NCBI GenBank assembly: GCA_016703065.1
Contig: JADJCU010000002.1
Location: 310,001 to 374,000 of the forward strand
Reading direction: 5' to 3'
DNA: 64,000 bases
Source of the DNA: a bacterium
GTDB lineage: Bacteria; Electryoneota; RPQS01
The first letter of the stretch is position 1. Every line of letters begins with the position of its first letter. This document shows positions 54,361 to 63,708 of the stretch, piece by piece. The position numbers were made by a program, and so were the translations under genes. The notes beneath the pieces are model-generated. The model worked only from the letters and a program-made list of their open reading frames with translations, was not told where the DNA came from and did not search any database.

Positions 54361-55847
54361 TCAGATTTCGCGTCGCAGCCGCTTGACGGGCACCCCTAAC
54401 TGTTCGCGATATTTCTGCACCGTGCGGCGGGCGATCGGGAAGCCTTCGTTTGCCAGTATTTCGGCGATGGCCTGATCCGAGAGCGGATCACTCTTGTTCT
54501 CCGCGTCAATAATCTCTTGCAGCCGCGATTTGATGACCTTTGTCGAAATCTCTTCGCCGTCTGAAGTCTCCATGCGCTCGCTGAAGAAATACTTCAATTC
54601 AAACACGCCCCACTCGGTCTGCACATACTTGCCGTTCGTAACCCGCGATATCGTCGAGATATCCATTCCGATGTCTTCCGCGATATCTTGCAGGATCATC
54701 GGCTTTAGATGCTCGCGGCCCTTCGTGAAAAACTCTTTCTGCCGTTCAACAATGGCCCGCATCGTGCGCAGAATCGTGGCCCGTCGTTGGTGAATCGCGT
54801 TGATAAACCAGCGCGCACTTTCGAGTTTGCGCGTCACGAATTCCTTGACCTTTTTATCAGTGTTCCCCGAGAGGAACATCTCCTTGTAGGCGGTGTTGAC
54901 GTGGAAGTTCGGCGTATTCCCGTCATTCAGGTATACCGCGAAGCCGCCTTCGTCGTCAACTCGCACAACCACAAGGTCCGGCACGATATAGTTCTGCTTC
55001 TCGTCGAAATACCCTTCGCCCGGCTTCGGATTCAACCGCCGGATCTCTTCGTACGCCGACTTCACCTCATCGAGCGAAACGCTCAGTTTGCGCGCCACGA
55101 CTTCAAACCGCTTGTTCATGAAATCGTCGTAGCTCTCCTGGAGCATACGTGCCGCAACCCGCAGCCGTTTTTCTGCGGGTCGTCCTTCTGTCTAAGCTGA
55201 ATCAAGAGACATTCGCGTAAGTCCCGCGCGCCGATTCCCGGCGGATCGAGGTCCTGCACCACATGCAGCACCCGCAGCGCGGTCGGCACCGTGACGTTCA
55301 ATTCGCGCGCAATCTCTTCGATTGGGTAGCTCAAGAACCCATCTGGATTGATTGACCCGATAATATACTGCCCGACGCGGTATTCCTCGTCGCTGAGCCG
55401 CTGCAACCTCAATTGCTCTTCAAGATGCTCCGCCAGCGATTGCACGAACGGACGCGGCAGTTCAGTCAGCTCTTCGCCGGTTCCCGTGAAGCGCGACGCG
55501 CGATAAAGCGACTGTTCGTCGTCGCTCAAAAAACTATCCCAATCCACTTCGTCGTCACGTTCAGGACGCTCTTCGCGTTCGGCACGGGCTTCACGTTCCG
55601 CCCGGGATGTCGCTTCGCCATGTTCTTCCAGCGAGGCCACGGCCTGATCCGTTTCAACTTCCGACACCTGCTTGTCCACCACCGCCTCGTCTTCTGCAAT
55701 CTCCTCGAGAAATGGATTCTCCTGCAGCTCCGTGCGCACACGCAGCTCAAGCTCCAGCATCGGAAGCTGAATCAGCTCACTCCGCAGAATCTGCTGCGGC
55801 TGAAGATACTGTTGAAGTTCGGGTTTTAGGACTTGTCTAAGTTCCAT
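54361..55847 (-). CDS. rpoN: RNA polymerase sigma-54 factor, frameshifted
   Basis: N-part (55847 down) begins with the glutamine-rich activator-interacting region (MELRQVLKPELQQYLQPQQILRSEL) and the core-binding domain (GQYIIGSINPDGFL, LDPPGIGARDLRECLLIQL). At the A5 run 55168-55172 the frame is lost; with one base added it reads DDPQK-NRLRVAARMLQESYDDFMNKRFEVV, and the second frame carries the DNA-binding domain and the RpoN box (ARRTVQKYREQLG). About 495 residues in all. Sigma-54 directs -24/-12 promoters and needs AAA+ activators; none is encoded in the window. Linked to lptB upstream, as in Proteobacteria. Confidence 0.92.
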
Positions 55848-56145
55848 CTACGTACCTTCATGGTCCTGTCGGTGGGGGTGGCGGTTTCGGCGGTCTGTTA
55901 GTCGGCAAGAAGGGGGACGACTTCGCCAGTCCTGTGCCACGTGGTCAGCTGCATCACTGATCAGCAATGCCCGTGCCAACCACATCAAAACATCCTGTCA
56001 GCAAAAAACCTATCTGAATCTGTAATTCAAAACATGTTGATTTTTATGATTATAAGAAGGGAAACCACTCGGGAGGGACATGTCAACACTGCGACCAGCG
56101 ACCCCTAAAAAGTCTCTACCCGGCAAGGCAGGTGCTATAACATCC
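55848..56145. other. 298-bp gap between lptB and rpoN
   Basis: No gene seen. The lptB-proximal half is AT-rich and probably carries the rpoN promoter on the minus strand; I found no convincing -35/-10 pair. The gap means rpoN is probably not simply cotranscribed with the lpt genes. Confidence 0.4.
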
Positions 56146-56919
56146 CTAAAGCCGGAAAGAATCACCAAGGTAGATTCGTCTGGCCTCTTCGCTATTCGCC
56201 AGATACTCCGACGTCCCTTCCATGAGTAGCCGTCCGCTATAGATAAGATAGGCCCGATCCGTAATAGCCAATGTTTCCCGAACGTTATGATCGGTTATCA
56301 ACACACCTATTCCGCGGTCCTTCAGCGACCGCACAATCGCCTGAATATCCGCCACCGCGATCGGGTCGATGCCGGCAAACGGCTCGTCAAGCAGCATGAA
56401 CTTGGGCCGAGTAACCAATGACCGCGCAATCTCGACTCGCCGCCGCTCGCCTCCTGAAAGCTGAAACCCCTTGTTCGTCGCCACATGCTCCAGCCGGAAT
56501 TCGCTCAGCAGTTCGTCGGCTCGCAGCTTGCGCTCAGGCTTGGAAATCGGCAGCAGCTCCAAGATAGCCATCAAGTTTTCGCGCACGGTGAGCTTGCGAA
56601 ACACCGATGGCTCTTGTGATAAGTAGCCCATACCTAATCGTGCCCGCTTGTACATCGGCCAGTCCGTCACCTTCACGTCACCCAGATATACATGCCCGGC
56701 TCGGGGCCGGATCATCCCGGTGACCATATAAAAAGTCGTCGTCTTGCCCGCCCCGTTCGGTCCAAGCAGACCCACGATTTCACCGGTCTTAACGTTGACG
56801 GACACACCGTCTACAACCTTGCGACGGCCATAGAACTTCACAAGCTCTTCGCCACGTAAGGTCGTCGACAACTCCGGCATCGCCGCCGCTGCGCTCTGTG
56901 CTGACAATTCCGCTTCCAT
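56146..56919 (-). CDS. lptB: LptB, ATPase of the LPS export transporter
   Basis: 257 residues. Walker A GPNGAGKTT, signature LSGGERRR, Walker B FMLLDEPFAGIDP; the LSQEPSVFRKLTVRENL segment is typical of LptB. About 18 extra N-terminal residues (Ala-rich) precede the core start at residue 20; a downstream start at Met14 is possible. It powers extraction of LPS from the inner membrane by LptFG. The ATG abuts the stop of the YfhO-family gene. Confidence 0.92.
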   Translation of the reverse strand: MEAELSAQSAAAAMPELSTTLRGEELVKFYGRRKVVDGVSVNVKTGEIVGLLGPNGAGKTTTFYMVTGMIRPRAGHVYLGDVKVTDWPMYKRARLGMGYLSQEPSVFRKLTVRENLMAILELLPISKPERKLRADELLSEFRLEHVATNKGFQLSGGERRRVEIARSLVTRPKFMLLDEPFAGIDPIAVADIQAIVRSLKDRGIGVLITDHNVRETLAITDRAYLIYSGRLLMEGTSEYLANSEEARRIYLGDSFRL

Positions 56920-59421
56920 CTATGCGCTCTCTTCAGTCCGCTTGCGCGTAAACCAGAACCCCGCACCAACCAGCAGCAGCACAAGAAAATGCGACACCGT
57001 CGCGATATTCACTCCAAGCCGCTCGCGATTCCCCACATACTCATAGACAACCGTATGCGCACCCGCCGGAACATACACTCCGCGGGCGAATCCATTCACG
57101 AGATAGATGTCGGTCTCCTGCCCGTCAATCGTCGCCGCCCATTCCGGTTCATAGTACGCGTCGGCCAACACCAGAAATCCCGCTTCGTCATTCCGCGTCG
57201 CGATCTCGACGCGGTGCGCTTCGTATTTCGGAACACCGACCGTTGCTGTTGTGCTTCCTCCGATTCGTCCCGGCAAGTCGCCGTCGACCACAGCAAGCTT
57301 GGTAAATGGAAATGCCGGATTCCGCAGCGTTTCAAACGTCCGCGAGCGGTCCGCGATCACCTGCACCGAATCGATGAAATACGCCCGTTGCTTAAAGTTG
57401 GGTATCTCGTACGCCACCATTTTCGCCGCGCCATCCTCATACGGCGACTTGGTCAACCCAATTTCCGGTGGCAGCAATCCCTCCACGACAAGGTACTTGC
57501 AGTTCAGCGAAGCCAGCAATTCCATATTCACGGGAAACTGCCGCGAAGTCCCATTATAGAACAAGTTATCGGCCATGTCCTGCCAACTGCGCAGCTTCGC
57601 TCCGTGGTAGCCGCCCAGCGACTGCACACCCCAGGCCGCCCACCGGTTGTCCTGATTAAGCCGGCCCACCGGAAACACTCGAAACAGGCTCTTGTCTGAT
57701 TGCAGCCCTTGCACGCACCGGTTCGGTTGCAGCAAGGTGGCCTGCTGCGCAGCAGACTGCGGATCGAAAAACTGCCCCGCGAACGCTCCCAGGTCAATCG
57801 CCGTAATCAGCAGCAATCCGCCGAGCAGCATCTGTTTGCTGAGCTTCTTGATCATGAACATATAAACCGCAAACGAAGACAGAGCGATCAAGAACAGCCG
57901 CCACGTCAAATCCTTCGTGAACATCGCTGCGCGCTGATTCACAAGCTGCGTAATCTGGCCCGGCTGATAGCGCTGCGCCTCGCCGTCTTTGCTCAAGGAG
58001 GCCAGGCTCTTTGCCAAACCATCGCCTCCGACGAGCGCAACTATCATCAAGACCCCCGCAGCAAAAAGCACATACTTGAACGCCTTCCGCCACGTTTCAT
58101 TTTCCTGCTGCTCTTCAATCTTCCTGAATCCAAACGCCGCAAGAATCGCCGCGCACATCATGACCAACAACAGGATCAACGACGGCGTGCGGAACTTGTT
58201 GAAAAACGGCATATAGTTGAAGAAAATACTATAGAACGGCTCGAAATGCTTGCCGAACGACAAGAGGATTGAAAACATAGAGACGCTAATCAGCCCCCAC
58301 ACTAATCGCGTCTTCTGGCCAATTAGCGCCACTACCGCGAGCAGCAGCGGCACCACGCCGAAGTAGAAACTCGACGACGTAAACATCATGTCGCCCCAAT
58401 AAGTCGGCGATTTGAGTCCGTACCAAGAGGGGAAAATGAGAGTAATCAACTCGCCCGGCGCCATACTCCACGCCGTCGCATCGTCCATGGTGTAACCCGT
58501 CTGTCCGGCTGCGCCAATCGCCGGACCGATGCCGCGAATCGACGAACTCACGTATTCAAACAGCGGAACATACCACAGCGCGCCGACGCCGACCGCCAGA
58601 ACAACGCCGGCCGTCAAATAGCCTCCCGCTGTTAGCGCCGTCGTCAATCCGCCCGCGCGTATCTCGTGAATCGCCCACGCAAGAAACAGAATCCCGACCG
58701 AGACGCCCGAGTAAAAGAGCACCTGTGTGTGCCCGCCGTGCTGGACCTGCCAGCCAAACACCATCGCAAACAACCCCAAGTCGAGTAGCCGCCGTTTCTC
58801 AAAGAGTTGCCAACCGAGGAACATCACCAGCGGAATATACACAAACGTTGCGAGCTTCCCGCCGTGCGAGGCAGTAATCAAGGAAATGAAATACGGATTC
58901 CACGCAAGGACTAACCCGCACAACAGCGCAATCAAAATTCCAAATCCAAGCCTTCGCACAACATAATAAACGAATATCCCCGCATAGAGCATCAACGCCA
59001 CCAGCCACTTCTCGCCGCGCGTCGGCCCCTCGTAGTTACCCAGCAGCAGCACGTAATTTGTGAACATGTCTGCCCAGTAACGCGGATTCACCCAGCGATA
59101 CGCCAGCGCATACGGGGCCTCGACATGCTCATAATTTGAATACGCGCCTGCCGCCAGCGACGGGAATCCGCCGTATATCTCAGGACACCAGAGTGGATAC
59201 TGTCCCTTGTCGGCTTCGTGAATGGCAAATGTATTCCACGCCAGCGCGGCCTCCGTGTCGTCGCCTGCAGAGAACACCTTGTTGCCGACGACGATTTGGT
59301 GAAAAAGACCGACCACGGCCACGTACAGCACGAAAATCGCGATGACGTCCGGAAGCCATTTCGGCATCGGCTTTTTGTCAGTGGTTACTGCAGCAGCTGC
59401 TTTGGTGGGCTTCGCGCTCAC
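56920..59421 (-). CDS. YfhO-family large membrane protein in the lpt cluster
   Basis: 833 residues from GTG 59421 (GGAG 5 bases upstream). About 12-13 membrane helices in the first 540 residues, then a C-terminal beta-rich soluble domain. Family features: GDDTEAALAWNTFAIHEADKGQYPLWCPEIYGGFP, and LGGYHGAKLRSWQDMADNLF. YfhO proteins are GT-C-like and in Gram-positives are needed to glycosylate lipoteichoic acid; in this group their acceptor is unknown. Its position between lptA-like and lptB genes suggests a role in the outer envelope, maybe sugar modification of LPS (inference). Confidence 0.8.
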   Translation of the reverse strand: MSAKPTKAAAAVTTDKKPMPKWLPDVIAIFVLYVAVVGLFHQIVVGNKVFSAGDDTEAALAWNTFAIHEADKGQYPLWCPEIYGGFPSLAAGAYSNYEHVEAPYALAYRWVNPRYWADMFTNYVLLLGNYEGPTRGEKWLVALMLYAGIFVYYVVRRLGFGILIALLCGLVLAWNPYFISLITASHGGKLATFVYIPLVMFLGWQLFEKRRLLDLGLFAMVFGWQVQHGGHTQVLFYSGVSVGILFLAWAIHEIRAGGLTTALTAGGYLTAGVVLAVGVGALWYVPLFEYVSSSIRGIGPAIGAAGQTGYTMDDATAWSMAPGELITLIFPSWYGLKSPTYWGDMMFTSSSFYFGVVPLLLAVVALIGQKTRLVWGLISVSMFSILLSFGKHFEPFYSIFFNYMPFFNKFRTPSLILLLVMMCAAILAAFGFRKIEEQQENETWRKAFKYVLFAAGVLMIVALVGGDGLAKSLASLSKDGEAQRYQPGQITQLVNQRAAMFTKDLTWRLFLIALSSFAVYMFMIKKLSKQMLLGGLLLITAIDLGAFAGQFFDPQSAAQQATLLQPNRCVQGLQSDKSLFRVFPVGRLNQDNRWAAWGVQSLGGYHGAKLRSWQDMADNLFYNGTSRQFPVNMELLASLNCKYLVVEGLLPPEIGLTKSPYEDGAAKMVAYEIPNFKQRAYFIDSVQVIADRSRTFETLRNPAFPFTKLAVVDGDLPGRIGGSTTATVGVPKYEAHRVEIATRNDEAGFLVLADAYYEPEWAATIDGQETDIYLVNGFARGVYVPAGAHTVVYEYVGNRERLGVNIATVSHFLVLLLVGAGFWFTRKRTEESA

Positions 59422-59433
59422 AATTTTCTCCGC

Positions 59434-60517
59434 TCACGGTTTAGTGGGTTCCGAGTCGCTGACCAGCGATTCGGGAGTATACTTGCCTTGCGTTCCGCCC
59501 TCAACGCGGATCCGCGAGATCCGGCGTTCTTCAAACGATATCTTCAGCCGGTCCCCCGACGTAACATTCAAACCTTGCGCGTCCTGTCTTGTCGCGCACA
59601 TAGTAAGTGGCGATCGCGGAGCCTTCCACCAACGCGCTGGTCAATCGGCTTTCCGTTATCCAAAACGTCATTCGTTCGCCGGTCAAAATCTGCCTCGGCG
59701 CATCAGGCAAAGTATCCGCAGGACTCGTCGCGACTGCGTCACCGTGCACTTCCACTCGTTCGAGCACTTCGTCGTGGAAAAAGAGCCGCATCTTGTCGCC
59801 GCGAATCGTGTCCGCGCCCGAAATCGCCATCGGACTGCCCGTCAACTCGGCGTACATCGAATCCGTATAGAATTCGAGCAACTGCCCAAATGCGGTCAAG
59901 CTGTCGCGCGCGATAATGACGTTCCCCAACGCCGTCGCATATCCCAAGCTGTCCGAGTACGTGATCGTGTCGCCGACAATTTCAGTGTTCACTCGTCCAG
60001 TACTGTCGCGCCTTGTCAAGACCGGATCCTGTGACACCCACGCCGACCGTTCGAAGTGATTGAAGTATCCAATTCCGCCCTTGATTGCGATACCGCGCGG
60101 TTCATGCTTCATCCGCACGTCGTCATACAGGTATCCGCTGCCCAGTCGTTCACGATACACCGCTCTGTCCGCGCCAATCGAAAGCGAGTCCTGATATATT
60201 TTCACCCGGCCCCGCGCGTTCACCTCTTCTGTCCAGTCGGAATAGGTCACCTCGTCGGCAAACATATCCCGCTGACCGTCCTGCAGCACAACATTGTTGC
60301 GAAAGATCAGCGTTCCGGAATCGGGATAGTATTTCGCGTTGTCGCAATTGATACTCAAACTGTCTTTGACGATATATACATCGCCAATCAGCTCCTGCAC
60401 GCGGGCGCCGTTCTCGTCGCCGTAGGTGAGGGTGTTTGCCCGCCGCAGCTCCACCGCGCCACGCGCAACCTGAGCAAACAGCGTCGCGGCGCCGAGTATG
60501 AGAAGGAAGCGCAACAC
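59434..60517 (-). CDS. lptA: LptA/OstA-like LPS transport protein, frameshifted near the end
   Basis: GTG start at 60517 gives a signal peptide (FLLILGAATLFAQVARG). The OstA/LptA beta-jellyroll repeats follow: GDVYIVKDSLSINCDNAKYY, VVLQDGQRDMFADEVTYSD, GNVIIARDSLTAFGQLLEFY. At about 59578-59587 the frame fails; removing one base gives DKT-DAQGLNVTSGDRLKI and continues SFEERRISRIRVEGGTQGKYTP to TGA at 59434. About 360 residues, longer than E. coli LptA (185 aa) because of extra repeats, as in many FCB genomes. It bridges the periplasm for LPS. One base overlaps the lptC stop. Confidence 0.8.
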
Positions 60518-61103
60518 TATTCGACGGTATCTGCCGCAACCGAATCGGCGTGTAAGGTGTCCGGCGGCAATGAGGCGGCAGGCCGCTCGCGCAGCGTTGT
60601 CCCCGTCGGCTGTTCCACCGTCCAATTCTTAAGATTCTTGTCCGCCCGAAATCCGGTCCCGTAAATCGTATCAGTCGGCGTCGATATCTTAACTTCCATC
60701 GGCGAGGATTACCCCTCGTGCATGGTCATAGCGGAGAATTTCAGTCTCCAATTGCTCGCCGCTATCGGAGCGGGCCACGACATGCCCAAAGGCATTCAGA
60801 TTCCGCGATCTGCTCCTGCGCCGTGCCCGAATCTGCCCAAATCCGCGTTCTCATGGTGCCGAACTCATCAAAGAAGTCCGCGACAATTCCACTATCCAGT
60901 ATGATCAGATTCTGTTTCTCGTATTGAATCACCTGGCCCGCTTCAATCACCGTCGCCAAGCGGTCCTCGGTATAAAAGGATATCCGCGCCCCGAACATCT
61001 CCTGTTCAGGATACTCCAGCTCCGCCGCGCTTTGTGGCGGAGCCGCAGTCTTGCTGCATCCTATGGTCAACGCAATCCAGGCCACGGCAAACAGGAATTT
61101 CAT
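60517..61103 (-). CDS. lptC: LptC-like lipoprotein, two frameshifts
   Basis: ATG 61103 overlaps the kdsD stop (ATGA). Lipobox ALTIGCSK places the lipidated Cys near residue 16. The fold is the LptC/OstA type: EMFGARISFYTEDRLATVIEAG, then (after a shift near 60800) NLNAFGHVVARSDSGEQLETEILRYD, then (after a shift near 60690) VKISTPTDTIYGTGFRADKNLKNW. Read together they make about 195 residues with the expected GNVVV...LETE...TDTIYGTGF order. Two independent shifts in one short gene is the densest cluster of breaks here. It would hand LPS from LptBFG to LptA. Confidence 0.75.
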
Positions 61104-62083
61104 GGCCGGCCAATTCCCGATTTCAGCAGATCGTGCATGTGTACAATCCCCGTGAGCTTGCCTTCGTCGTCTACAACAGGCAGCACGAGAATATTATAGC
61201 GCTCCATCACATTGACCGCGCGGACGACTAACTCCGTCTGCAATATTCGCTTCGGATAGCGCGTCGCCAATTCTCCGATGCGAGCCTTGGACAAGTCAAC
61301 ATTGCGTTCAAGCGTTCGCCGCAAGTCACCGTCCGTAAAAATACCGATCAATTCGCTGTCTGGACCGGTAATGCACACTGCGCCCAGCCTGAACTTCGTC
61401 ATGCACATGATCGATGTCTTGAGATCGTCCGTTTCCTGCGCGCGCGGAATCGCTTCGCCTGTGTGCATCACATCCTCCACTCGCAGCAGCAACCGCTTCC
61501 CGAGCGCTCCGCCCGGATGCAGGAACGCGAAGTCCTCGGACGTAAATCCCTTTGCAGTAAGCAAGGCGACAGCCAAAGCATCGCCCAAGGCCAAAGCCGC
61601 CGTACTTGATGCGGTCGGAGCCAAATTCATCGGACATCCTTCTTCGGCAACGGACGCGTCCAGTACGACATCGCACTTCTCTGCAAGCCCGCCCTTCAAA
61701 TTGCCCAAAAACCCGATTACCGGAATTCCCAATAGCTTCAGGTACGGCAGCACCGTCCACAGCTCATCACTCTCGCCACTCTTGGAAATCAATATCGCCG
61801 CATCATCCTTCGTCACCATGCCCATGTCCCCATGCGCGGCTTCGGCAGGGTGCAGGAACGACGACGGCGTTCCCGTCGACGCAAGCGTCGAACTGATCTT
61901 TCGCGCAATGTGCCCGCTCTTGCCGACTCCCGTAACAACGACATGTCCCCGCACACCGAGCAGAATCTCAAGCGCCCGGGAGAAGTCCCCATTGATCCGT
62001 GGACCGAGCGCCCGCACCGCCTCTGCCTCGATGTCGAGGAGGCGCCTCGCCGCATCCAAACTGGCTTTCAGGTTGGCCGTCAT
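61100..62083 (-). CDS. kdsD: Arabinose-5-phosphate isomerase (KdsD/KpsF)
   Basis: 327 residues from ATG 62083, which overlaps the kdsC stop. SIS domain (GVGKSGHIARKISSTLASTGTPSSFLHPAEA, SGESDELWTVLPYLK), then two CBS domains (VEDVMHTGEAIPRAQ; LATRYPKRILQTELVV...GIVHMHDLL). Converts ribulose 5-phosphate to arabinose 5-phosphate, the first step to Kdo for LPS. Confidence 0.93.
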   Translation of the reverse strand: MTANLKASLDAARRLLDIEAEAVRALGPRINGDFSRALEILLGVRGHVVVTGVGKSGHIARKISSTLASTGTPSSFLHPAEAAHGDMGMVTKDDAAILISKSGESDELWTVLPYLKLLGIPVIGFLGNLKGGLAEKCDVVLDASVAEEGCPMNLAPTASSTAALALGDALAVALLTAKGFTSEDFAFLHPGGALGKRLLLRVEDVMHTGEAIPRAQETDDLKTSIMCMTKFRLGAVCITGPDSELIGIFTDGDLRRTLERNVDLSKARIGELATRYPKRILQTELVVRAVNVMERYNILVLPVVDDEGKLTGIVHMHDLLKSGIGRP

Positions 62084-62661
62084 GACTCGTGCGCCTCGAA
62101 GCTGTTCACAAACTTCTCCCATTGCCCCGTCGCCGATAGCCACAGGTCCAGAAACTCCCTCACGCAACCGTAACCGCCGGGTGTGTCAAGGACAAGGTCG
62201 ACCCCGCCGATGAGTGCCGGATGAGCATCACTCGGCACAGCCGAGATGCCCACCCGCAACAGCGCCGGCAGGTCCACTAAATCGTCCCCGATAAACGCCG
62301 CCTCGTCTGGTTTGAGACCGTGCTTCTCGAGGATCTCTTGAACAACCGGCCACTTGGCCAGATAGCCCAGCATGACCTCGTCGAATTTCAGGGCCTTCAG
62401 CCGAGCCTCAGTCGCCAGCGACTTCCGCCCCGATATCGCCCCCGTCAATACCCCGAACTTCCGGATTCGCCCAAGAATCAACCCGTCACGGGTCGAGAAG
62501 TTCTTGGATTCATATTCCTGGTCGCTGAATAGGATGGCTCCATCCGTCAGCACGCCGTCCACGTCCACCAACAGGATTTTGATCTTCCGGAGCCGCTCGA
62601 CGATCTCCTCCGGCAAGTCGGGCTGAAAGCCCAATACGGTTTCTTTTAAGCGTTGATTCAA
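62080..62661 (-). CDS. kdsC: Kdo 8-phosphate phosphatase (KdsC)
   Basis: 193 residues from TTG 62661. HAD-family motifs DVDGVLTDG (nucleophile Asp), the SGRKS motif and IGDDLVDLP; no cap domain, as expected for the C0-type tetrameric KdsC. Removes phosphate from Kdo 8-phosphate. First gene of the Kdo/Lpt cluster, with a strong promoter upstream. Confidence 0.93.
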   Translation of the reverse strand: MNQRLKETVLGFQPDLPEEIVERLRKIKILLVDVDGVLTDGAILFSDQEYESKNFSTRDGLILGRIRKFGVLTGAISGRKSLATEARLKALKFDEVMLGYLAKWPVVQEILEKHGLKPDEAAFIGDDLVDLPALLRVGISAVPSDAHPALIGGVDLVLDTPGGYGCVREFLDLWLSATGQWEKFVNSFEAHES

Positions 62662-62696
62662 GTGTCTATGTAGTCAGGGTATAGTTTTTGCTTCAA

Positions 62697-62725
62697 AAGA
62701 TAGGGCGATTTACCCGAATTGTCAA
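62697..62725 (-). promoter_or_regulatory. Promoter of the kdsC-lpt cluster
   Basis: Minus strand TTGACA (62725-62720), 17-base spacer, TATCTT (62702-62697), about 36 bases before the TTG start. Confidence 0.7.
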
Positions 62726-62827
62726 CCCATCTCCCTGTTTGTGTGTCGTTTCCAGCCCGCTCTCTCTTCTCCCCAAACCACCTGCTTCCCTTGATTATCT
62801 CCCGCTATCCCATTACCTTGCAATGCT

Positions 62828-63700
62828 ATGCTCGCCTATTTTCTACTACTTGCCTGTGCTGTGTCACTCGCCGCTCAAGAGTCTCTGACCCTGACGCATG
62901 ACTCCGGCGCACCGGTCTACATCTTTCGCCATCCCGACGCATTTGGCAACGACTGGCGCAACCAGCGCTTCACAGCTCCCATCGACGGCCAACTGATCGG
63001 CGCCTATTTCTGCTTTGGAGGCCGCAGCGATGAGTTTACAACCGGCACTCCGAAGCCAGTTTGGCAAGTTTGGAGTGGAGACACGTCAGGCCTTCCTGTG
63101 ACATCCCTCGGCACTCTCGAGCATCCGACCACAATACCAATCGCATATCACCATCTCGATTCAACCTGGGTCGATTCGCTCGCCCCGTGGACGTACACCG
63201 ATCTATCGAGCATGTCGCTGGCCTTTTCAACTGGTGATGAATTCCACATCGGCTATTCACTCGTAAACCCTGAGCCGGGCGACTCCCTCGCGATTCTTGC
63301 CGATCGCGGGAACCCCGAGACCGACTACGCGAGTGAGTGGAGTGGGGGAGCGTTCCACTTCCTGTTTGAATCGTGGCGAGGCGTGAATCTCTTTCTCCGC
63401 GCAGAGTACCTCCCTGCTTCTGCCTCTGCAACGCCGCACCTGCTTCTGCCCGATCGCATCGCTTTGCGCGCCTATCCGAACCCCTTCAATACGTCCACCC
63501 GGATCGAGTGGAGCGCCATCACCGCTCCCGCCAACGCGTCGCTCCACGATCTGCTTGGCCGCCGCGTGCAAACGTGGTCACTCGCGCCAAATACGAATCA
63601 CCTCACCTTCGACGCCCGCGGCATTGCCGCTGGTCGCTACTACCTTTCTCTAACGACAACATCCAGCAGCGCTTCAATCCCGTTGCTCTACTTGAAATAG
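62828..63700 (+). CDS. Small T9SS-exported protein
   Basis: 290 residues. Signal peptide at 1-16 (FLLLACAVSLAAQ). The mature part is one beta-rich domain with many Trp/Tyr (WSGDTSGLPVTSLGTLEHP) resembling a jelly-roll, of no named family. The sorting domain closes it (LRAYPNPFNTSTRIEW ... SIPLLYLK). No good ribosome-binding site precedes the ATG, so the start is less certain. Function unknown. Confidence 0.75.
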   Translation: MLAYFLLLACAVSLAAQESLTLTHDSGAPVYIFRHPDAFGNDWRNQRFTAPIDGQLIGAYFCFGGRSDEFTTGTPKPVWQVWSGDTSGLPVTSLGTLEHPTTIPIAYHHLDSTWVDSLAPWTYTDLSSMSLAFSTGDEFHIGYSLVNPEPGDSLAILADRGNPETDYASEWSGGAFHFLFESWRGVNLFLRAEYLPASASATPHLLLPDRIALRAYPNPFNTSTRIEWSAITAPANASLHDLLGRRVQTWSLAPNTNHLTFDARGIAAGRYYLSLTTTSSSASIPLLYLK

Positions 63701-63708
63701 GCGCCACT

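Noticed and set aside
60517..60699. Separate 60-codon gene ending in the lptA start
   Set aside because: Its sequence (DTIYGTGFRADKNLKNW) is the expected C-terminal end of LptC-like proteins; it is the last part of the frameshifted lptC.
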